Shown here: one piece after another, positions 46,669 through 56,604 of the stretch
Numbering within the stretch: position 1 is the stretch's first letter
Layout of the letters: each line of letters starts with the position of its first letter
Source: Deltaproteobacteria bacterium
GTDB lineage: Bacteria; Desulfobacterota; Binatia; Binatales; Binataceae
Length of the DNA: 64,000 bases
Direction: 5' to 3'
Assembly (NCBI GenBank): GCA_003135135.1
Contig: PLDK01000003.1
Span: 154,739 to 218,738, forward strand
Made by a program: the position numbers and the translations under genes
The notes under the pieces: generated by a model
Databases searched by the model: none
What the model was told of the DNA's origin: nothing
The model's input: only the letters and a program-made list of their open reading frames with translations

Positions 46669-48099
46669 GTGAAACCATTTTACATTTTCAATTCGCTGAA
46701 CCGCGCGGTCGAGGAATTCCAGGCGCTGAGACCGCCCGAGGTTACCCTGTATTCATGCGGGCCGACGGTCTATTTGCCGCAGCATCTTGGGAATCTGCGC
46801 GCGTACGTGTTCGTGGACAGTCTGCGCAGGGCGCTGGAGTTCAACGGCTACCGGGTGCGCCACGTGATGAACGTGACGGACGTCGGTCACATGACCGGGG
46901 ACGCGGACGAAGGCGAGGACAAAGTCGAGAAAACCGCACGGGCGCAAAGGAAATCGCCACTGGAAGTCGCGAACTATTATTTCGAGCAGTTCCGCCGCGA
47001 TTGCGCCGCGCTCAATCTCGAGCCCCCGCAGGTGTGGTCGCGCGCGACCGATCATATCGGCGACATGATCGCCCTTAGCGCGAGAATTATCGACGCGGGT
47101 TTCGCGTACGTCACGAAAAGCGGTGTGTACTTCGACCTCGAGAAGTATCGCGGGAGCAACCGCGCCGGGCGGCTCTCGCGCCAGAGCCTCGACGAGCAGA
47201 GCGCCACCCAGCGCCTGGAGCATTCGGCCGACAAGCGTAGCCCGCACGATTTCGCGCTGTGGGTGCTCGACCAGCCGGACCATCTGATGCAATGGGAGAG
47301 TCCGTGGGGACGCGGCTATCCGGGCTGGCATATCGAGTGCTCGGCGATGGCGATGAAATACCTGGGCGAGACTATCGACATCCACACCGGCGGTATCGAT
47401 CACATCCCGGTGCATCACGAGAACGAGATCGCGCAATCTGAAAGTGCGACCCACCAGCCGTTCGCGCGGTACTTCGTGCACAACGCGTTCCTGGTCGGCA
47501 AAGAGGGGACCAAGATCAGCAAGAGCGCGGGCAAGTTCCCGCTGCTGAGCGATCTTGGGGCCGCGGGGATCGATCCGCAGGCGTTTCGGATTTTCTGTTA
47601 CGGCGCGAAGTACCGTTCCGAAATTGCATTCAACGACGAAGCGATCCGTGCGGCGGATGGCAGTCTCGATTATTTTCGCGAGTTCGCACGCAACGTGCCC
47701 GATGACGCGGCGGCGGACGGGGTCGAGGCGGCGGGATGGGCGGCGGAGTACTACGAGCGCTTCCACGGCGCAATTAACAACGACCTGAACACGCCGCAGG
47801 CTCTGGCGGTGGCTCTGGAACTGATCGCGGAGTCATACCGGCGCAAGGATTTCCGGGCGTGGCCGACATTGCGAGCGCTCGACGCGGTGCTGGGACTCGG
47901 CCTGGAAAAGCATCGCGAGTCGGCGCGCGCGGGCTCCATCGAAGCCGACGTGCAGCAATTGATCGACAATCGAACGGCGGCTCGCAAGGCGAAAGACTTT
48001 CAGCTCGCCGATGAACTGCGCAAGGAAATCGAGCGGCGCGGCTACGAGGTCAAGGATAATCGCGACGCCACGGCGACCTATCAGCGCCGCCAGGGCTGA
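46669..48099 (+). CDS. cysS: Cysteinyl-tRNA synthetase
   Basis: VTLYSCGPTVYLPQHLGNLRAYVFVDSLRRAL; WHIECSAMAMKYLGETIDIHTGGIDHIPVHHENEIAQSE; KISKSAGKFPLLSDL. GTG start. Confidence 0.95.
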   Translation: MKPFYIFNSLNRAVEEFQALRPPEVTLYSCGPTVYLPQHLGNLRAYVFVDSLRRALEFNGYRVRHVMNVTDVGHMTGDADEGEDKVEKTARAQRKSPLEVANYYFEQFRRDCAALNLEPPQVWSRATDHIGDMIALSARIIDAGFAYVTKSGVYFDLEKYRGSNRAGRLSRQSLDEQSATQRLEHSADKRSPHDFALWVLDQPDHLMQWESPWGRGYPGWHIECSAMAMKYLGETIDIHTGGIDHIPVHHENEIAQSESATHQPFARYFVHNAFLVGKEGTKISKSAGKFPLLSDLGAAGIDPQAFRIFCYGAKYRSEIAFNDEAIRAADGSLDYFREFARNVPDDAAADGVEAAGWAAEYYERFHGAINNDLNTPQALAVALELIAESYRRKDFRAWPTLRALDAVLGLGLEKHRESARAGSIEADVQQLIDNRTAARKAKDFQLADELRKEIERRGYEVKDNRDATATYQRRQG

Positions 48100-48198
48100 G
48101 CAGGGGGATTTCGGCCCTCAGCTTTGCCTTGAATGGTTGCGCATAAGTCTCTTAGAATCCCGCCTTGACGAGTCAAATCGTCCGCCCAGAAGGAAGCG

Positions 48199-49065
48199 AT
48201 GGGGATTGAGTTAAAGAAATTCGACACCAGGCTGCAAGCCGAAGGACCCGAGGTACGTCATCTCGATCCGGCTGCGGCGCCGTTTTACCTCCCGATTGGC
48301 GACGAAGTGGAAATCTTCACCGCCGCGTACAAAGCCCGCCTGCCTGTCCTGCTCAAAGGTCCAACCGGGTGCGGCAAGACCCGCTTCGTCGAGCACATGG
48401 CGCATCAGCTGTCCTCGCTGCCCGACGGACCCAATGAGCTGATAACGGTTGCATGTCACGAGGATCTGACCGGCAGCGACCTGGTCGGCCGCTTCCTGAT
48501 CCAGGCCGACGAGACGGTGTGGGTTGACGGTCCGCTGACGCAAGCGGTGCGGCGCGGCGCGATTTGTTACCTGGATGAAGTGGTGGAAGCGCGCAAGGAC
48601 ACCACGGTGCTGATTCATCCGCTGTCGGATCACCGCCGGATTCTGCCGATCGAAAAGCGCGGCGAGACGATCGAGGCGCACAACGGATTTCTGCTGGTGA
48701 TTTCGTACAATCCCGGCTACCAGAGCATCCAGAAAAACCTGAAGCATTCGACCCGCCAGCGCTTCGTGACGATCGAGTTCACGTATCCGCCGGCGGACAA
48801 GGAAGTCGAGATTATCGCGCACGAGGCGGGAGTCGAGCAGGATATCGCGCTGCAGCTCGCGGTGCTGGGCGAGAAGGTGCGTCATCTGAAGGCGTCGGGA
48901 TTGGAGGAGGGCGTTTCCACCCGCCTGTTGATCTACGCCGGGGAGCTGATCCAGCAGGGAATTGCGCCACGGCGCGCCGCGACGGTCGCGGTCACCTGGT
49001 CGCTGACCGACGAAGCCGACAGCAAACGCGCGATCGACGAAGTGGTAAAGGCGATCTTCCCATAA
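48199..49065 (+). CDS. CbbQ/NirQ/NorQ-type MoxR AAA+ ATPase
   Basis: [75 protein letters not shown]. Confidence 0.92.
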   Translation: MGIELKKFDTRLQAEGPEVRHLDPAAAPFYLPIGDEVEIFTAAYKARLPVLLKGPTGCGKTRFVEHMAHQLSSLPDGPNELITVACHEDLTGSDLVGRFLIQADETVWVDGPLTQAVRRGAICYLDEVVEARKDTTVLIHPLSDHRRILPIEKRGETIEAHNGFLLVISYNPGYQSIQKNLKHSTRQRFVTIEFTYPPADKEVEIIAHEAGVEQDIALQLAVLGEKVRHLKASGLEEGVSTRLLIYAGELIQQGIAPRRAATVAVTWSLTDEADSKRAIDEVVKAIFP

Positions 49066-49126
49066 GTTGCGGCAAGATTCCGGAATCGACGCGAATGACG
49101 CCAACAAATTCAGCGAGGTCGCGCAA

Positions 49127-50161
49127 ATGACAGTCTCCGCAAAGTTCAAGATGATGCTGGTTTCGGTTTCAGCCGCGATGCTGGTCGCCGGCGCATCCGC
49201 CATGGCGCAAGATCTGCAAGGGCTCCAGTCACAGACAGGGCCGCGACTGGATTTCCCGGCCGGGCTGGCGACCGACGGCCGCGCGGTTTTCGTTTCCAAC
49301 AGCCGCAACAATACGATCGAGGCGATCGATGCGACGTCGAAATCGCTCCGAATCGTCGCCGGCAAACTTTTCCAGCAAGGCAGCAACGACGGCACTGGCG
49401 ATTCGGCGCGCTTCAACAGCCCCGACGGGATGGCGATCTCCGGGCAGGATCTCTATCTTTGCGACACCGACAATTCCGACCTCCGCAAGATTAATATCGG
49501 CAGCGGGACGGTCACCACGATTGCGGGCACGGCGAATATCGCGGGCACTGAAGACGGCACCGGCTCGGCGGCGCACTTCAACCTGCCCACGCAGATCGCG
49601 ACCGACGGCAGTTCGCTGTACGTAACCGACAGCGGCAACAATACGATCCGGCGCATCACGCTTCCCGACATGAAGGTCAAGACGATCGCGGGACAGCCGG
49701 GCACGGCGGGCAAGACCGAGGGTGGTCCGGACAAATCACAGTTCAGCGGACCGCGTGGAATCGCGGTGGACAAAAAAGCCATCTACGTCGCGGATACCGG
49801 CAATGACGTGATCCGCAAGATCGATATCTCGACGCTGCAGACCAGCACGATTGCGGGCACCGGCGCGGAAGGGGACAAAGACGGTCCCGCGCTGGAAGCG
49901 CAGTTCAACAATCCCGGCGCGATATGCACCGACGGAACGATGCTCTACGTGCTGGACGCCGACAATCATTCGATTCGCAAAATCGATCTCACCGCCAACA
50001 CCGTAACCAAACTGACGCTGGTCAACGGCCATATCGGTTCGGGCTGCGCGCTCACCAGCGACGGCAAGCAGCTGTATTTCTCCGACACCACGGAAAACGC
50101 CGTGGAGGTCGTCGATACGACCAGCGGCAACTTCACCACGCTCTATCCTCCGGGGCAGTAG
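49127..50161 (+). CDS. Secreted NHL-repeat beta-propeller protein
   Basis: Signal peptide; repeated LYVTDSGNNTIRRI / IYVADTGNDVIRKI / LYVLDADNHSIRKI. Confidence 0.9.
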   Translation: MTVSAKFKMMLVSVSAAMLVAGASAMAQDLQGLQSQTGPRLDFPAGLATDGRAVFVSNSRNNTIEAIDATSKSLRIVAGKLFQQGSNDGTGDSARFNSPDGMAISGQDLYLCDTDNSDLRKINIGSGTVTTIAGTANIAGTEDGTGSAAHFNLPTQIATDGSSLYVTDSGNNTIRRITLPDMKVKTIAGQPGTAGKTEGGPDKSQFSGPRGIAVDKKAIYVADTGNDVIRKIDISTLQTSTIAGTGAEGDKDGPALEAQFNNPGAICTDGTMLYVLDADNHSIRKIDLTANTVTKLTLVNGHIGSGCALTSDGKQLYFSDTTENAVEVVDTTSGNFTTLYPPGQ

Positions 50162-50186
50162 GGCACCGCGCGACGGGCATCGCGTC

Positions 50187-51233
50187 TTGATCGATCTGCG
50201 CAGCGACACGGTTACGTTGCCGACGCCCGAGATGCGCGAGGCGATCGCGCGCGCCGAGCTGGGTGACGACGTTTACGGCGAAGACCCGAGCGTGAACCGG
50301 CTCGAAGCGATGGCGGCGTCGACGATGGGGAAAGACGCGGCGATGCTCGTGCCGAGCGGCACGATGGGCAATCTGGCCGCGATGCTGACGCATTGCGCGC
50401 GCGGCACCAAGGCGATAGTTGGCTCGCAGTCGCACACCAATCTTTACGAGGCGGGCGGCGCGTCGGCTCTGGGAGGCATCGTGCTAACCGCGATTGCCAA
50501 CACCGAAGACGGCGAACTCGACGCGGACGAGCTGGCGCACGAGCTTGGGATGCCGGTAGACGAGCATTTCGCGCAGCCGTCGCTGGTCGTCATCGAGAAC
50601 ACTCACAACCGATGCGGCGGCGCGCCGATCAAGCTATCGCACATGGCGGAAGTTTCCGACGCGGCGCATCGCCGAAAAATCCGGCTGCATCTTGACGGCG
50701 CGCGAATCTTCAACGCGGCGCTGGCGCTGGAAACGACGCCGAGGGAAATCGCCAGCGGCGCGGATACGGTATCGTTTTGCCTGTCGAAGGGGCTTGGATG
50801 TCCGGTGGGCTCGATTTTGTGCGGGAGCGGCGAATTTATCGCCGGTGCGCGCCGGACCCGCAAAGTGCTCGGTGGAGGAATGCGGCAAGCGGGAATAATC
50901 GCGGCGGCGGGAATCGTCGCGCTGACCACGATGGTCGATCGGCTGGCCGAGGATCACCAGAATGCGCGCGCGCTGGCGCAGGGATTTGCGCTGGTCGCGG
51001 GACTGAACGTCCGTCCGGTTAAGAATCGGACCAACATGGTGGTATTCGACGTGGACGGCGACGCGGACGCATCGCGGCGTTTCGCGGCGGCGATGCAACA
51101 GCGAGGGGTGCTGATATCGCCGCGCGCGGCGACGTCTTTCCGCGCCGTGACACATCATGGGATTTCGCGCGCCGATGTCGATCGAGCGGTCGCAGCGGCG
51201 GCACAAGCCGCCGGCGAAGTCTTCGGCGACTGA
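50187..51233 (+). CDS. ltaE: Low-specificity L-threonine aldolase
   Basis: IDLRSDTVTLPTPEMREAIARAELGDDVYGEDPSVNRLE; VIENTHNRCGG; FCLSKGLGCPVGSILCG. TTG start. Confidence 0.93.
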   Translation: MIDLRSDTVTLPTPEMREAIARAELGDDVYGEDPSVNRLEAMAASTMGKDAAMLVPSGTMGNLAAMLTHCARGTKAIVGSQSHTNLYEAGGASALGGIVLTAIANTEDGELDADELAHELGMPVDEHFAQPSLVVIENTHNRCGGAPIKLSHMAEVSDAAHRRKIRLHLDGARIFNAALALETTPREIASGADTVSFCLSKGLGCPVGSILCGSGEFIAGARRTRKVLGGGMRQAGIIAAAGIVALTTMVDRLAEDHQNARALAQGFALVAGLNVRPVKNRTNMVVFDVDGDADASRRFAAAMQQRGVLISPRAATSFRAVTHHGISRADVDRAVAAAAQAAGEVFGD

Positions 51234-51265
51234 ACGCTTCGATCGCGCGCATGGGGAATCACGAG

Positions 51266-52048
51266 ATGGATTCGCTCGATTCACTGTTTTCTCTGCGCGG
51301 GCGTCGCGGACTGGTAACCGGCGCGTCGTCCGGGTTGGGAGTGGAATGCGCAAGGGCGCTGGCGATTGCGGGCGCCGACGTTGCACTGGTCGCGCGGCGC
51401 AAAGACCGCGTCACACAAATTGCGGCCGAGCTGGCGAAGACGCACGGCGTCAAAGCGATCGGAATCGGCGCCGACGTGACGCGCGAGGACGACCTCGATC
51501 GCGTGATGGCCGAGACATCGGCCGCGCTTGGCGACGTGGACATCCTGGTGAACAACGCGGGCGTGTCGCCGACCGGCCGCGCCGAGAACTTCAAGCGTGA
51601 AGCATGGGACGAAGCGATCGCCGTGAATCTGACCGCACCGATGATGCTTGCACAGCGCGTCGCGCGCCGGCTCATCGAGACCGGACAGCCGGGCCGAATC
51701 ATCAACATGGTTTCGATCTACGCGTCGGTGGCGAGTTCGGTGTACCGGCTGTCGGCATACGCGGCGACCAAGGCGGCGTTGGCGAATTTGACGCGTCAAC
51801 TGGCGGTCGAATGGGCCGGCTATGGAATTCTGGTCAATGCGATCGCGCCGGGATGGATTCCCACCGAGGCCACCGAAGGCGGAATCGCGAAGCCCAGGAA
51901 CAAGGAACGGATGGAGGCGTTTACGCCGATGAAGCGGCTGGGGCTGCCGCATGAGATTCGCGGCGCGGTGATCTTCCTTGCCAGCGCGGCTTCTAGCTAC
52001 GTTACGGGGTCGGTAATTTCGGTGGATGGTGGATACCAGGCGTGGTGA
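51266..52048 (+). CDS. SDR-family oxidoreductase
   Basis: GRRGLVTGASSGLGVECARAL; ILVNNAGVSP; YAATKAALANLTRQLA. Confidence 0.92.
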   Translation: MDSLDSLFSLRGRRGLVTGASSGLGVECARALAIAGADVALVARRKDRVTQIAAELAKTHGVKAIGIGADVTREDDLDRVMAETSAALGDVDILVNNAGVSPTGRAENFKREAWDEAIAVNLTAPMMLAQRVARRLIETGQPGRIINMVSIYASVASSVYRLSAYAATKAALANLTRQLAVEWAGYGILVNAIAPGWIPTEATEGGIAKPRNKERMEAFTPMKRLGLPHEIRGAVIFLASAASSYVTGSVISVDGGYQAW

Positions 52049-52126
52049 AAGCGGCGCGGGTCCGATCGCAAAGCTTGCAAGCCGCGCCGCCGCAAACTCC
52101 GGGCAATCGTTAGACTGGGAGTGGGG

Positions 52127-53566
52127 ATGAACGACACCGGGCTTCGGGCGCAACTTTTCCGGCGCAAGCCGGCGGCGGCTTTGATGGCGGAAGCCGAGTC
52201 GCACTCAGGCGGCCTCAAACGGGCTCTGGGAGCTCTTGATCTCACGCTGCTCGGTATCGGCGCGATCGTCGGTGCGGGAATTTTCGTGCTGACCGGCGTC
52301 GCCGCGGCAAGATACGCCGGGCCCGCAATCGTGCTCTCGTTCGTGGTGTCGGGATTCGCGTGTGCGATGGCGGCGCTGTGCTACGCGGAGTTCGCAGCGA
52401 TGATCCCGGTGGCGGGCAGCGCGTATTCATATTCGTACGCGACGATGGGCGAGCTGGTCGGCTGGATCATCGGATGGGACCTGGTGCTCGAGTACGCGGT
52501 CGCCGCGGCGGCGGTTGCGGTGGGATGGTCGGGGTACCTTACCGTCATCCTGCACGGCGTCGGGATTTATTTGCCGGTAGCAATAACCAATGCGCCCGGG
52601 TCGGTTCCCGGCGCGATCATCAACCTGCCCGCGCTGCTGGTCGTGATGCTGATCACCTGGGTGCTGTACATCGGGATATCGGAAAGCGCGCGGATCAATT
52701 CGATCATCGTGGCGGTGAAACTGATCGTGGTTGGCGCCGTGATAGTCGTGGGCGTGTTCTTCGTGAGGCCGGAGAACTGGAGCCCCTTCGCGCCGATGGG
52801 ATGGACGGGAGTGATGAAAGGCGCGGCGGTGATCTTCTTCGCGTACATCGGGTTCGACGCGGTCTCGACGGCCGCGGAGGAAGTCATCGATCCGAAGCGC
52901 GACCTGCCGCTCGGCATCCTCGGTTCGCTGTTGGTCTGCACCGTGCTTTATATCCTGGTCGCGGGCGTGTTGACCGGGATGGTGCCGGCGCACCTGATCG
53001 ACGTGAACGCGCCGCTGGCGTCGGCGTTCGCGCTGCGCGGGATGCATGCGTTGTCGGGAATTATCTCGCTGGGCGCGGTTGCGGGGCTGTCCTCGGTGCT
53101 GCTGGTGATGATGCTCGGGCAGTCGCGGGTGTTTTTCGCCGTGTCGCGCGACGGCCTGCTGCCGCCGGCCTTCAGCCGGATTCATCCGAAGTATCGCACG
53201 CCGTACATACCGACCACGCTGACCGGAATCGGAGTCGGAATCACGGCGGCGCTGCTGCCGATCCAGGAGATCGCGGAGCTGACGAATATCGGGACGCTGT
53301 TCGCGTTCGTGCTGGTATGTTTCGGCGTGTGGATACTGCGCCACGTCGAGCCGGACTTGAAGCGCCCGTTCCGCACGCCGCTGGTGCCGCTGGTGCCGAT
53401 CTTAGGCGTCATCTTCTGCCTTTACCTGATGGCGAGTCTGCCGCTGGTTACGTGGATTCGCTTTTTCGTGTGGATGGGGATCGGGCTGGTTATCTACTTC
53501 AGCTACGGCCGCTTCCACAGCCGGGTGCAGAACAACGCGGTCGAGCGCGCCCGTGGGCACGGGTAG
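52127..53566 (+). CDS. APC-family amino acid permease
   Basis: ALDLTLLGIGAIVGAGIFVLTGVAAARYAGPAIVLSF; about 12 TM segments. Confidence 0.93.
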   Translation: MNDTGLRAQLFRRKPAAALMAEAESHSGGLKRALGALDLTLLGIGAIVGAGIFVLTGVAAARYAGPAIVLSFVVSGFACAMAALCYAEFAAMIPVAGSAYSYSYATMGELVGWIIGWDLVLEYAVAAAAVAVGWSGYLTVILHGVGIYLPVAITNAPGSVPGAIINLPALLVVMLITWVLYIGISESARINSIIVAVKLIVVGAVIVVGVFFVRPENWSPFAPMGWTGVMKGAAVIFFAYIGFDAVSTAAEEVIDPKRDLPLGILGSLLVCTVLYILVAGVLTGMVPAHLIDVNAPLASAFALRGMHALSGIISLGAVAGLSSVLLVMMLGQSRVFFAVSRDGLLPPAFSRIHPKYRTPYIPTTLTGIGVGITAALLPIQEIAELTNIGTLFAFVLVCFGVWILRHVEPDLKRPFRTPLVPLVPILGVIFCLYLMASLPLVTWIRFFVWMGIGLVIYFSYGRFHSRVQNNAVERARGHG

Positions 53567-53606
53567 CCAGTGTTAAGACCCGTTGGCACGGGAGCCAGTA
53601 TTAAGA
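53550..53606. repeat. Two-copy tandem repeat (28-29 bp) spanning the permease stop codon
   Basis: cccgtgggcacgggtagccagtgttaaga then cccgttggcacgggagccagtattaaga. Confidence 0.8.
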
Positions 53607-53683
53607 AAGGAAAACAGTGCGCGCTGTCCAGGGACCCTCACTGACAGGGAGAGGCGCTCACCGGGCGAGGGACCGCAACGGCG

Positions 53684-54265
53684 CTATTGGCCGGAGCGAT
53701 CTGCCGCCTTCTGCGCGGCTGCCGCGGCGGCGGAGGCCGCGGCGCGGGTCTGGGTGGCCTTTTCCATCGCGGCCTTGCGCTGCTCGCCGTGAGCGAGGTT
53801 CTGGTTCATTTGCCTGGCGCCTGCGACGCCGAGGTCCTGCGATTCCCACTTGGGCTTCGCGATGGAGACCCATTGTTTTCCGTCAAGCTCGTAGGTGAAG
53901 ACCAGATACTTGAGCTTGCCGGTGGCGAGGCCCTTGGCGGTTCCCTTCTTTGTTGGGTCGTACTCGACGCCGCCAAGCTTGCAGCTCACGACCAGATGAT
54001 TATGCGGGCCGTAGGTCGGCAGGTATTCGAACTTTTGCTGCAGGTCTAAGTACACCTGACCCTTGGCCTTTTTTTCATCCTGCTCGGCAAAGTAAGGCTC
54101 GGCGACATCGGAAAGTTTATCCTGGAGCGATTGCTCGAGCGCCGGCGAGAGGTCTTTTTGCGCGCGCGCGTGCTGCAAGTCCATCGCATGTGCACGCGGG
54201 GCATCCAGCGAAAACGAAAGCGCGGCCGCAAGGGCGACCGCGCTGAGTATCTTGAGATTTTTCAT
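53684..54265 (-). CDS. Secreted hypothetical protein with Ala-rich C-terminus
   Basis: Signal peptide MKNLKILSAVALAAALSFSLDAPRAHA; tail TRAAASAAAAAAQKAADRSGQ; downstream of the VWA gene. Confidence 0.65.
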   Translation of the reverse strand: MKNLKILSAVALAAALSFSLDAPRAHAMDLQHARAQKDLSPALEQSLQDKLSDVAEPYFAEQDEKKAKGQVYLDLQQKFEYLPTYGPHNHLVVSCKLGGVEYDPTKKGTAKGLATGKLKYLVFTYELDGKQWVSIAKPKWESQDLGVAGARQMNQNLAHGEQRKAAMEKATQTRAAASAAAAAAQKAADRSGQ

Positions 54266-54311
54266 GGCATCCCGGCCACCATCATAGTGGACGATCGACC
54301 GGGCGAAATAT

Positions 54312-55526
54312 TTACGGGCTGGGAGTGTTAAGCCCGCGGCCGAAGGACGCGACCTGCGACTGCCATTGCTCGCCGAAGGCCAGGATCAGCACCTGCTGAT
54401 TGATGTGCGCGTCCTTGGTCAGCGATTTCATCGAGCCGCCACCCGCGGTAGCCAGCACTTTGTACGCCGCCTGCGTCTGCCGGTAGAACTCCGGCAACGG
54501 CGAGATTTTCGGCGGCTCTTCCCGATGCACCTTGAGCCAGAACTCGCGCTCGAAGCGCTCGTGCTCCTCAGCCGCCACGTCCACCGTGTTGAAGGTGCCG
54601 TTGTTGGATTTGAACTGCCGGATCAACGTGAGCAGCGGTCCGAAGTCTTCCTTGTGCGGGGGAGAATCGCCGACCAGCACTACCACCTTCTTGGCGTACG
54701 GTTTCCAGTCCATCTTGGTCATCGCCGTCTCGCAGGCGCCAAACGTATCCTCTTCCCACTCGCCGCCACCCATCGCCTGGATGCCATTGAGGAAGTCGCT
54801 GAGCTTTTGCGGGGACAGCGTCAGCGGCTGGATATTCATCTTCTCGCCCTTGCCGCCGAACACGATTATTCCGATTCGGGCGATCGGCACCAGCCGGTGA
54901 ATCGACTGCACCAACTGCTGCATCTTGGCTTTGACATCGTCGATGATCAGTTTCATCGAGCCGGTCCCGTCAATCACCAGCACCACGTCCAGTCCCTTGC
55001 GCCGCAACTCGCCGATGAACCCGCCGAAGCCCGAGCCGATGCCGTGACCGTAGCCCGAGCCCATGCCGCCGCCACGGCCGATGCCGATGCCGCCGCCGCC
55101 GGCTGCGCGCACGTAGTCATTGGCCAGTCCAACCGCCTGCGAGGTGTCCACCGCGGTCGGCGCTTCCATCTGCTGCGGCGCCGTGTCGGGCATCGGCACT
55201 TCGGGCATGTCGAGATCCTGCATCTCGTTGCCGCCACCGCCGCCGCCGCCCGCTTCCAGGTTCACCATGATCAACTCGCGCCCGCGCTGCTCGTGCACCG
55301 TGATGATCAGGAACAGCAGGGCGAGTACGTGAAGGGCGACTGAGAGCGGGAACGGGCCGATCATCAGACCGAGCGCATCTTTTATCTTCTGAAGACGGGT
55401 CGCGTCAGCTTCGTCTTCTTCGCGGCGCGCCTCGGCCTCAAGCTCTCGCTTGCCGATAACGCGGTAGAAGATGAAAGCGACGACGAACGTCGAGAGGACA
55501 AGCAAAATAACTATTGCTGCGATCAT
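54312..55526 (-). CDS. Membrane-anchored VWA-domain protein with Gly-rich linker
   Basis: Two N-terminal TM segments; GGGGGGG and acidic/Pro linker; VVLVIDGTGSMKLIIDDVKAKMQQLVQSI (MIDAS-like) and VVVLVGDSPPH. Confidence 0.85.
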   Translation of the reverse strand: MIAAIVILLVLSTFVVAFIFYRVIGKRELEAEARREEDEADATRLQKIKDALGLMIGPFPLSVALHVLALLFLIITVHEQRGRELIMVNLEAGGGGGGGNEMQDLDMPEVPMPDTAPQQMEAPTAVDTSQAVGLANDYVRAAGGGGIGIGRGGGMGSGYGHGIGSGFGGFIGELRRKGLDVVLVIDGTGSMKLIIDDVKAKMQQLVQSIHRLVPIARIGIIVFGGKGEKMNIQPLTLSPQKLSDFLNGIQAMGGGEWEEDTFGACETAMTKMDWKPYAKKVVVLVGDSPPHKEDFGPLLTLIRQFKSNNGTFNTVDVAAEEHERFEREFWLKVHREEPPKISPLPEFYRQTQAAYKVLATAGGGSMKSLTKDAHINQQVLILAFGEQWQSQVASFGRGLNTPSP

Positions 55527-55646
55527 ATAAAAACGTGCTCCCCGCTTGGGCTACGCTTGGCGCGGCCGAGGCCGAGATCCTCATTCACTAGACTTAAAGC
55601 CGCGCGATCGTCGCGGCGACGCGTGAGCCGTCCGAAAATCAAATTC

Positions 55647-56105
55647 TTACGCTCCGCCTCCCGGCGCTCCGCCAGGGACGCCCCCAGGAGGGAGAGAAGA
55701 CACGGCGATAGCGATAGCCTCCGCGCCGGCCGACTTGGCCATATCCAGAATACGAACCATATCACCAAGTATAACCTTTGGGTCGCCCTGGAAAATCACA
55801 ATTTTGTCGGTCGAATTCGCAAGCGCGTCATGAAGCTGGGGCACCAACTCGGGCTCGGTGACCTGCTTGTCGCCCAAATAGATCAGATGCTCGGCGGTGT
55901 ACGTGACGATGATGCCCTTGGGCTTTTCGGTTGGGCTGGCCGCAGCCTCAGCTTTGGGCAAATCGACGTGGGCCGCTGATTCGATCGTCACCGCCGTCGT
56001 CACCATGAAGATGATCAGCAGGACGAGAAAGATATCGGTCAGCGGGGTGATGTTGATATCGGCGAACACCCCGCCGCCTTTGTTACTACTCATTGCCATG
56101 GGCAA
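55647..56105 (-). CDS. ExbD/TolR-family protein (second copy)
   Basis: GGVFADINITPLTDIFLVLLIIFMVTTAVTIESAAHVDLPKA. Confidence 0.93.
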   Translation of the reverse strand: MPMAMSSNKGGGVFADINITPLTDIFLVLLIIFMVTTAVTIESAAHVDLPKAEAAASPTEKPKGIIVTYTAEHLIYLGDKQVTEPELVPQLHDALANSTDKIVIFQGDPKVILGDMVRILDMAKSAGAEAIAIAVSSLPPGGVPGGAPGGGA

Positions 56106-56154
56106 ATACCTCTGCGTGTATCGATGCTCAGGTCAGCAACGGGAGCCGGCCCGA

Positions 56155-56604
56155 TCAACCTCCACCACCTGAGGAGTTGGCTAGTTGCGCACCGGTAACC
56201 CGCTTGGCCGCGATTGCAATTTGTTCGGCGCCGGCGGCCTTGGCGATATTCAGGATTCGCACCATGTCGCCGAGCAGCACTTTGCGGTCGCCTTGGAACA
56301 CGACGATCTTCTGGTCCACTTTGCTCAGCGCCTCGCCCAGGGCCGAGCGGAGTTCGCGCTCGGGAACGTCCTTCGAGTTCACGAACAGCTCGTGCTGGGC
56401 GGTATACGTCACTATGACGCCCTTGTTCTCCGGCGCGGTATTGGTCGCGTTGGGCAGATCGACGTGGGCGGCAGATTCGATCGTGACAGAGGTCGTCACC
56501 ATGAAGATGATGAGCAGGACCAGAAAGATATCGGTCAGCGGCGTGATATTGATGTCGGCGAAAACGCCGCCACCAGCGCCACCATGGGGTCCGCTAATTG
56601 CCAC
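56155..56604 (-). CDS. ExbD/TolR-family protein (first copy)
   Basis: GGVFADINITPLTDIFLVLLIIFMVTTSVTIESAAHVDLPNA; overlaps the ExbB gene by 11 bp. Confidence 0.93.
   Translation of the reverse strand: MAISGPHGGAGGGVFADINITPLTDIFLVLLIIFMVTTSVTIESAAHVDLPNATNTAPENKGVIVTYTAQHELFVNSKDVPERELRSALGEALSKVDQKIVVFQGDRKVLLGDMVRILNIAKAAGAEQIAIAAKRVTGAQLANSSGGGG

Noticed and set aside
52360-53604. 414-aa plus-strand ORF in alternate frame
   Set aside because: Out-of-frame shadow of the amino acid permease; Arg/Gly-rich noise.
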